Notes under the pieces: generated by a model
The model's database searches: none
Told to the model about the DNA's origin: nothing
The model's input: the letters and a program-made list of their open reading frames with translations, nothing else
NCBI GenBank assembly: GCA_025453715.1
Contig: JALOPT010000008.1
Location: 1 to 18,869 of the forward strand
Direction of reading: 5' to 3'
DNA: 18,869 bases
Origin: Methanoregulaceae archaeon
GTDB taxonomy: Archaea; Halobacteriota; Methanomicrobia; Methanomicrobiales; Methanospirillaceae
In this document: positions 14,766 to 18,869 of the stretch, one piece after another
How the letters are laid out: every line of letters begins with the position of its first letter
How positions within the stretch are numbered: position 1 is the first letter of the stretch
Translations under genes and position numbers: made by a program

Positions 14766-16103
14766 ATGGCTAAGCTCAAATGGTACCTGTGCGTGCTACT
14801 ACTCCTGATCATCGTTGTCCAGTCGGTGTCAGGAGCAATCAGTGTTAAAAATCTTGTAGTCAGTCCATCCGGGGACCTTGTTTCCGGGCAAAATCCACCC
14901 CAGCAGGTGAAAGTCTCGTTTGTGGTCAATCTTATACCCGAGGCGGGAATGACATTTTCAAGTGGCAATTCACTCGATATGTTTACCGACCTTGAAAATG
15001 CCCAATGGTCATATGCGACCGTATTGGACGGTAATGCAAATCCCCCGCTGACAGATACAGGGAATAACCTGGACATCAGTGGCTGGTTGCTCTCTTATCC
15101 TTCAAGAAGAGATATTTCGATCCTGGTCAACCTGACCGGGGACGTCCCTGAGGTATCAGCGACCGGAAAAAAGACCATGATCAGGGTGGGAGTTTATAAT
15201 GGAGGTAACGAGGTCTATCCCGGGACCGCAGTAACCCGCGAAGCGAATGTAATACTGCCTGGCAGTCCGGTGGTACAATCCTCAGCACCAATAACCACGC
15301 CAGCAGTTCAGCAGTCCCCTGGCCAGACACAAAAGGTGACGGTTACCACGCCCGCAAGCACCACGCTCGTGACTGCATCAGCGGTTCCCCCGAGTTCTGC
15401 CCTGAGCATCCCTGTCAGTGTAATTACCGTAATATTCCTTTTAATTTCGTTCATACCACTCGGGCTGCTTATTTTCCACGATTATTTCGGCCTTGGAAAA
15501 CTTACATTCCCGCAGCCGTTCCGTGTGCGGGCAGGAATAGCAGCTGCCCAGGTGTTATGTGGTACAGGTCTCCTGTTTGTCCTCTTTACACTACAGGCGA
15601 TATACACAAACCTTGTAACGGCAGAAAACGGGCTTGCACCGGTGTTTGTCTTACTTGTGCTCCTTTTAGTGTCGTATGTTGCCCTGTCGGCCTTCGCACT
15701 TGCCATTGGCTCCCTGCTTTCAAAGGCATTCCGCTGGACTCTGAAAGTACACAGTATTACCGGCATTGCAGCGCTGGTCCTTGCACCAGCCGCAATCATG
15801 ATCCTCGGGACAACCCCGGATATCCCGCAGTCACAGACAGCGGTGACGGCCATAGCCATTGTCGCAGGTCTGGTTACAGCCCTTCTCGCTTTGTGGCAGG
15901 ACCATACCCTCAAGGATGACCTTGGGAGCGACTGGGTTTCTTCGTTATCCGGCTTTTTCCAGCGGGTTAAAGGGGGCCTCATGCCGAAAAAGACCAGCCA
16001 CGAAGACACAGGGGGCGCAATTGCCATACTTAATACCAGGCTGGCAAAAGGAGAGATCAGCCTTGAGGAATATAAGGACCTCAAAGAAGCCATTAAAAAA
16101 TAA
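14766..16103 (+). CDS. Secreted-domain membrane protein with C-terminal SHOCT motif
   Basis: A 445-residue protein of unknown function. In order: a signal peptide or first helix (about 4-24, VLLLLIIVVQSVSGA); a beta-rich extracytoplasmic domain (about 25-165); a Ser/Thr/Pro/Gln-rich linker (about 168-215), likely glycosylated or extended; then about five TM segments between 217 and 382; and a cytoplasmic tail ending in AIAILNTRLAKGEISLEEYKDL, a clear SHOCT motif (about 418-445). SHOCT is a short helical pair found at the ends of many prokaryotic proteins and probably mediates oligomerisation. The combination of a surface domain, a membrane bundle and a SHOCT tail suggests an envelope sensor or anchor, but no activity can be assigned. 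It stands alone, downstream of tRNA-Leu. Confidence 0.75.
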   Translation: MAKLKWYLCVLLLLIIVVQSVSGAISVKNLVVSPSGDLVSGQNPPQQVKVSFVVNLIPEAGMTFSSGNSLDMFTDLENAQWSYATVLDGNANPPLTDTGNNLDISGWLLSYPSRRDISILVNLTGDVPEVSATGKKTMIRVGVYNGGNEVYPGTAVTREANVILPGSPVVQSSAPITTPAVQQSPGQTQKVTVTTPASTTLVTASAVPPSSALSIPVSVITVIFLLISFIPLGLLIFHDYFGLGKLTFPQPFRVRAGIAAAQVLCGTGLLFVLFTLQAIYTNLVTAENGLAPVFVLLVLLLVSYVALSAFALAIGSLLSKAFRWTLKVHSITGIAALVLAPAAIMILGTTPDIPQSQTAVTAIAIVAGLVTALLALWQDHTLKDDLGSDWVSSLSGFFQRVKGGLMPKKTSHEDTGGAIAILNTRLAKGEISLEEYKDLKEAIKK

Positions 16104-16194
16104 TTCTTTCATTTTCATCTCTGATGGATACCAGGTTATACCAGAGTCCACTCGTGTTCATTACGAAAAATAATAAGCAGATTGGAGAAGGATT

Positions 16195-16284
16195 ATGCAT
16201 ATAACCGCAATACTGTCATTTTTTATACGACCCAGGATGCTCTGTACTGATACAGAGCTTCTTAACCTCGGGGAGCTTGTATAG
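16195..16284 (+). other. Candidate 29-residue micropeptide, unproven
   Basis: ATG at 16195 follows the good ribosome site GGAGAAGGATT and an AT-rich AAAAATAATAAGC promoter-like stretch. The frame ends at TAG, 34 bases before the CxxC mini-protein. The peptide has a short hydrophobic start and no known motif. It could be a leader peptide or a chance frame. Confidence 0.25.
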
Positions 16285-16318
16285 TATGCAGTTTTAATAG
16301 AGCTGTTTGAGAAATATC

Positions 16319-16486
16319 ATGTATAAATCAAATTTTGGTGGATCGAGTAATTACGGCCCCCGTGAAATGACAAAAGTAGTCTGTTCAGATTGTGGAAAAG
16401 ATTGTGAAGTACCATTCAAGCCAACCGAAGGCAGACCTGTATATTGCCAGGAATGTCTCCCGAAACACAGACAGCCAAGGTACTAA
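16319..16486 (+). CDS. CxxC-x17-CxxC zinc mini-protein
   Basis: A 55-residue protein starting MYKSNFGGSSNYGPREM. The core VVCSDCGKDCEVPFKP followed by GRPVYCQECLPKH gives two CxxC pairs, Cys22/Cys25 and Cys43/Cys46, with exactly 17 residues between them. That is the signature of the CxxC-x17-CxxC zinc-ribbon family (TIGR04272), common in methanogens. The function is unknown. A Gly/Ser/Asn/Tyr-rich head and a basic tail flank the ribbon, a common layout in nucleic-acid binding ribbons, which is inference here. A TATA-like GTTTTAATAG at 16291-16300 would start transcription close to the ATG, so the mRNA may be leaderless. Confidence 0.88.
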   Translation: MYKSNFGGSSNYGPREMTKVVCSDCGKDCEVPFKPTEGRPVYCQECLPKHRQPRY

Positions 16487-16868
16487 CCTTATAATCGTCT
16501 TTTTTTTAAATCAGCAATTCACTGTTTCTTCCGTCACAGGTAGTACACATACCCTTGGAAATTATTCAGGTGGTTATAACTGGCTTTATGCTAAAACGGA
16601 TCAATGTTTTTGCCTTTACGGTTCTGTCTATCTTATATTGTGAACCCACCCATCAGGAATAATTGATACGGATGCATATCTGGTACCTCACAACCGGTAT
16701 GATTTCTAAGGGAAAAGGAAAATATCCCTCATTCAAAGGGCATGAATGTATACAAAATAATGTTCTAATTTTCGCCCTCTGGAGCATATCTGCCATTAAT
16801 GTGGTAAAAACCAATGTTCTTATATATGGTAATTATCTATACTTTACTAAACAGAGGAACGAAGAGCT
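16487..16868. other. AT-rich spacer upstream of the rubrerythrin-like gene
   Basis: About 380 bases more AT-rich than the rest of the window. Only short frames occur and none has a ribosome site or recognisable product. Two copies of AATGTTCT lie at 16759-16766 and 16813-16820, 54 bases apart; the second overlaps the promoter below. No RNA gene was recognised. Confidence 0.5.
16819..16829 (+). promoter_or_regulatory. TATA box of the rubrerythrin-like gene
   Basis: CTTATATATGG is a near-consensus archaeal TATA box. Transcription would start near 16848, leaving a short leader with GAGG at 16854-16857 as the ribosome site before ATG 16869. Confidence 0.7.
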
Positions 16869-17324
16869 ATGAAGCCAGAAGATGCAAAGAAGATTATTTC
16901 AACAGCAATCGACAGAGAGGTCGAGGCATACACATTTTATCGTGGTATTGCTGACAAGGTAAAGGATGCGAACCTCAAGAAACTGTTTGCAGAACTTGCC
17001 GGCGAGGAAAAGCAGCACCGCGAATTCCTTCAGGGAATGCTAACGAAGGATATTTCAAAGATGAAATTTGATCCATCCCATGATTACAAGATAGCTGATT
17101 CGGTAGCGTCACCACCCCTAACCATGGACCTGAAGCCAATCGATGGCATTGTTATCGCAATCAAGAAAGAACTTGAAGCCATGCAGAGTTACACCCAGCT
17201 TGCAAACCTCGCAGAGGATACCGAGACGAAACTGCTCTTTTCCCAGCTGGCAAACATGGAACGTGGTCACAAGGCAAGACTTGAAGATATTTACACAGGC
17301 ATGGCGTTCCCTGAGTCCTGGTAA
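16869..17324 (+). CDS. Rubrerythrin-like diiron protein (ferritin-like, no rubredoxin domain)
   Basis: A 151-residue four-helix ferritin-like protein. Diiron ligands are visible in repeated halves: Glu17 or Glu19 in REVEAYTFYR, Glu47/His50 in EEKQHREFL, Glu101 or Glu103 in KELEAMQSYTQLA, and Glu131/His134 in ERGHKARLEDIY. The C-terminal rubredoxin (FeS4) domain of classical rubrerythrin is absent, so the protein stops at the erythrin domain. Such proteins reduce peroxide or store iron, and in anaerobes they protect against oxygen. The electron donor would have to be a separate protein. It has its own strong TATA box and no cotranscribed neighbour. Confidence 0.92.
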   Translation: MKPEDAKKIISTAIDREVEAYTFYRGIADKVKDANLKKLFAELAGEEKQHREFLQGMLTKDISKMKFDPSHDYKIADSVASPPLTMDLKPIDGIVIAIKKELEAMQSYTQLANLAEDTETKLLFSQLANMERGHKARLEDIYTGMAFPESW

Positions 17325-17637
17325 CATCAGGATAAGGGGCTATTTTAATTAATAAGGGATCAAACCCTTTTTTCATTCCCAAAACAAGCGATCGCCTGAT
17401 TTATTACATCACTCCCTGGCGGGCCCTGTTGCAACAGCCCTTATAAATCATATCCGGCACCAGTGGATTGGTCCCATGGATTGATTGTGATATTTCCAGT
17501 TTCACTGCATTTCTGATGCCCCTTAATCATGGTGAAAAACCCCGGTTCATTCATATCCAGGAATTAACCAGCAATATAAGTTTGTTTATTTGGGGGAATT
17601 AATTACGTTCGGACCCTTGGGTGACAGCCCAGGCCTC
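17325..17637. other. 313-base gap between convergent genes with an orphan TATA box
   Basis: CCTTATAAATCATATCC at about 17439-17455 is a good plus-strand TATA box, but no credible gene follows: the nearest frames are stopped at once (ATG GAT TGA) or are under 30 codons. It may drive a small RNA or be fortuitous. T-rich stretches near 17341 and 17580 could end the flanking transcripts. Confidence 0.45.
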
Positions 17638-18000
17638 TCATAACAGCAAGATATCCCCACGCTGCTGGACAACAACTTCTTTTTCGCCCTTATATGTCTG
17701 GACAACCCCGTACAACTGGACTGAATCTCCCCTTTTCAATGTAACACCCTTTGCAGAAGACGCAGGAATAAACACGGACGTCCCATTCACATCAAGGATC
17801 AGGCCCTCACCATTTTTTGTAACGATCACCCGGTCAACAGTACCTTCAAGCACGACCAGCGAGCCATCCGCGGATGTGCTGGTAAACCGGGTTGAAAAGG
17901 AAGATTTCCCGGTTGATTCAATAATGATATATCCGGTAATAACGGCGAGCGTTACGACCGCGAGAAGGATAAATGCGTTTCGTTCCTGCCGGGTAAGCAT
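17638..18000 (-). CDS. Membrane-anchored OB-fold protein
   Basis: A 120-residue protein: a short basic N-terminus, one TM segment (about 9-28, AFILLAVVTLAVITGYIII), a linker, then a beta-barrel of OB type at about 50-118. The barrel starts at LVVLEGTVDRVIVTKNGEG, continues through VNGTSVFIPAS and GDSVQLYGVVQTYKGEKEVVV, and resembles the OB-fold modules of nucleic-acid binding and exonuclease accessory proteins. With the basic end first, the barrel is predicted to lie outside the cytoplasm, where it may bind DNA, glycans or another ligand. The activity is unknown. The start is supported by AGGAGG at about 18014-18019 and a TATA-like GGTTATAACA at about 18026-18035. It is divergent from the regulator at 18072. 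Confidence 0.75.
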   Translation of the reverse strand: MLTRQERNAFILLAVVTLAVITGYIIIESTGKSSFSTRFTSTSADGSLVVLEGTVDRVIVTKNGEGLILDVNGTSVFIPASSAKGVTLKRGDSVQLYGVVQTYKGEKEVVVQQRGDILLL

Positions 18001-18047
18001 ATATCCAGATTATCCTCCTGACATTGTTATAACCGGCAGCTTTAAAC

Positions 18048-18062
18048 GTTAACAGTGTTAAC
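18048..18062. promoter_or_regulatory. GTTAAC-AGT-GTTAAC palindrome in the OB-fold / HTH divergent promoter
   Basis: GTTAACAGTGTTAAC has two six-base palindromic half-sites around a three-base centre. It lies between a plus-strand TATA-like CTTTAAACG (about 18040-18048) and the ATG at 18072, so a bound protein would block the regulator gene. It is upstream of the TATA of the minus-strand OB gene. This is a likely operator for the HTH protein next to it. Confidence 0.55.
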
Positions 18063-18071
18063 ATATGAACC

Positions 18072-18302
18072 ATGTCAGGAACAAGCCTTCCTCCCTCATC
18101 AAAAACCGTCCTGTCCCTCCTGGACGAGAGTGGGGCAATGACCCACAAGGAGATTGTAAAGAAGAGTAACCTGGCCCCGAGAACCGTCCGTTATGCCCTT
18201 AAGAAGCTGAAGGAAAACCACCTCATCATTGAGAAATTCAACTTCAGGGACGCACGCCAGATCATTTACCAGGGCCGGGCGCAGACGATGGTGTGTGCAT
18301 GA
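18072..18302 (+). CDS. Small winged helix-turn-helix regulator
   Basis: A 76-residue DNA-binding protein that is almost only a winged HTH of MarR/ArsR type. Helices start at SKTVLSLLDESGAMTHKEIVKKS, the recognition helix is LAPRTVRYALKKLKENHLI, and the beta wing is KFNFRDARQIIYQG. No sensor domain is fused. A TATA-like CTTTAAACG about 26 bases before the start implies a nearly leaderless mRNA from 18072. The palindrome at 18048-18062 over its promoter suggests autoregulation. Its TGA overlaps the ATG of the next regulator as ATGA, which suggests coupled translation. Confidence 0.85.
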   Translation: MSGTSLPPSSKTVLSLLDESGAMTHKEIVKKSNLAPRTVRYALKKLKENHLIIEKFNFRDARQIIYQGRAQTMVCA

Positions 18303-18601
18303 GCGAAAGCCCATGCAACATCATGAAATGTGATTCACTCGCCCGAAAATACCTTCCGGGTATCAGGGCCGAGATGGTTTACCGCCTGGTAAACAACAAG
18401 GGTATGAGCCAGAGCGATGCAGCGAAGCGTCTTGGAGTTACGCGCGCTGCAATATCGCAATACATGAGTAAAAAACGTGGAGCAGAAGTCCAGCTATGTG
18501 GTGAGATCGATGCCCTGATTGATCGCTGGGCCATGGCAGTAGTTGGAGAAGATGACCATATTACGCTCTGTGATGTCTGCAAATGTGCAATGAAGAAGTA
18601 A
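18299..18601 (+). CDS. XRE-type HTH regulator with Cys-rich tail (COG2522-like)
   Basis: A 100-residue regulator from ATG at 18299; a GTG at 18293 is possible but less likely given the ATGA overlap. The N-terminal part has PCNIMKC, the middle MVYRLVNNKGMSQSDAAKRL and GVTRAAISQYMSKKRG form an XRE-type HTH, and the C-terminal ITLCDVCKCAMKK has three clustered Cys. This layout fits the predicted archaeal regulators grouped in COG2522. The five or six Cys could bind a metal or Fe-S cluster and make binding redox-sensitive; that is inference. It is translationally coupled to the winged HTH gene, so both probably act on shared targets. Confidence 0.85.
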   Translation: MSESPCNIMKCDSLARKYLPGIRAEMVYRLVNNKGMSQSDAAKRLGVTRAAISQYMSKKRGAEVQLCGEIDALIDRWAMAVVGEDDHITLCDVCKCAMKK

Positions 18602-18810
18602 TAAAAGCCGACAGGCTGTAACAAGAATTCCTGACCGGATAACAATTCATTTTCACCCCCACAACATTTCCTTTTCTCATTAACATTGAAGAGAGGTTCC
18701 TGTCAGGCCAATAGCGGGATTAGTTGTGATATGCAAATGAGAAGACTCAGTAAAATAATCCCGGTTATTGCCAGGTAATCCCTGGGATATCAGAAAATTA
18801 TTGCAGGTCG
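18602..18810. other. Intergenic spacer, nothing supported
   Basis: No coding frame, RNA gene or strong promoter is recognisable. It contains an inverted GGGATTA...TAATCCC pair (about 18717 and 18762), which may be chance. Confidence 0.5.
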
Positions 18811-18869
18811 TTATCTGTCGATCCCCATGCGGACATCCATTTTTTTCCGTATCGTCATCCCGATAGCCT
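18811..18869 (-). CDS. Possible 3' end of a gene leaving the right edge
   Basis: On the minus strand a frame is open from the edge to TAA at 18811-18813 and reads AIGMTIRKKMDVRMGIDR. It looks like a natural basic C-terminus after a membrane segment, but at under 20 codons it cannot be assigned to a family. Confidence 0.35.
   Translation of the reverse strand, partial: AIGMTIRKKMDVRMGIDR

Noticed and set aside
15482..16093. Minus-strand frame of 203 codons opposite the SHOCT protein
   Set aside because: Antisense shadow of the SHOCT protein gene, with Ser/Arg-rich composition.
16663..16872. 69-codon frame before the rubrerythrin-like gene
   Set aside because: It runs through the clear TATA box and leader of the rubrerythrin-like gene and overlaps its start; AT-rich noise.
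17487..17540. Possible C/D-box small RNA (GTGATAT...CTGATG)
   Set aside because: The C box does not match RTGATGA and no C'/D' pair with guide spacing is present.

Overview
This window looks like chromosomal DNA from a methanogenic archaeon, most likely of the Methanomicrobiales (Methanoregula-like). That placement is an inference and not a database match. The archaeal signs are a tRNA-Leu gene without an encoded CCA end, TATA/BRE-type promoters about 25 bases before likely transcription starts, Shine-Dalgarno sequences such as GGAGTGATC, and gene families common in methanogens: an iron-sulfur flavoprotein (Isf), a CxxC-x17-CxxC zinc mini-protein, a family-6 deoxyinosine DNA glycosylase, and PAS-domain signalling proteins. 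About twenty protein genes and one tRNA gene can be supported.

Layout. Positions 1-6401 are all on the minus strand: a CheB/CheR/PAS fusion that runs into a second PAS protein cut by the window edge, a 14-TM drug-efflux transporter, an Isf-type flavoprotein, and a hypoxanthine/uracil DNA glycosylase. The glycosylase is divergent from a plus-strand methionine sulfoxide reductase B. Next is a minus-strand TMEM175-type channel that seems to lack a normal start codon. It is divergent from a small cysteine-rich protein, with a 31-base inverted repeat between them. Positions 8237-9705 hold a two-domain polyphosphate:AMP phosphotransferase that is split in two by a one-base frameshift.

Positions 10304-11887 encode a lactate-permease family transporter. 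A 460-base gap follows with a structured, promoter-bearing segment. A membrane-anchored Cache sensor protein (minus) is divergent from an AI-2E family transporter (plus). After these come tRNA-Leu(UAG), a secreted/membrane protein ending in a SHOCT motif, an AT-rich gap with the CxxC mini-protein, and a rubrerythrin-like diiron protein. The right end holds a membrane-anchored OB-fold protein divergent from two translationally coupled helix-turn-helix regulators, with a palindrome in the shared promoter. A probable gene end reaches the right edge.

Themes. Several genes deal with damage or redox stress (glycosylase, MsrB, rubrerythrin-like protein, Isf). Others deal with sensing (CheBR-PAS, PAS, Cache) and transport (DHA2, LctP, AI-2E, TMEM175). 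No CRISPR array, insertion sequence, prophage or obvious defence system was seen. The most original signals are the AUA-start TMEM175 gene, the frameshifted PAP gene, the operator-like palindromes in three promoters, and the structured unit at 12010-12280.
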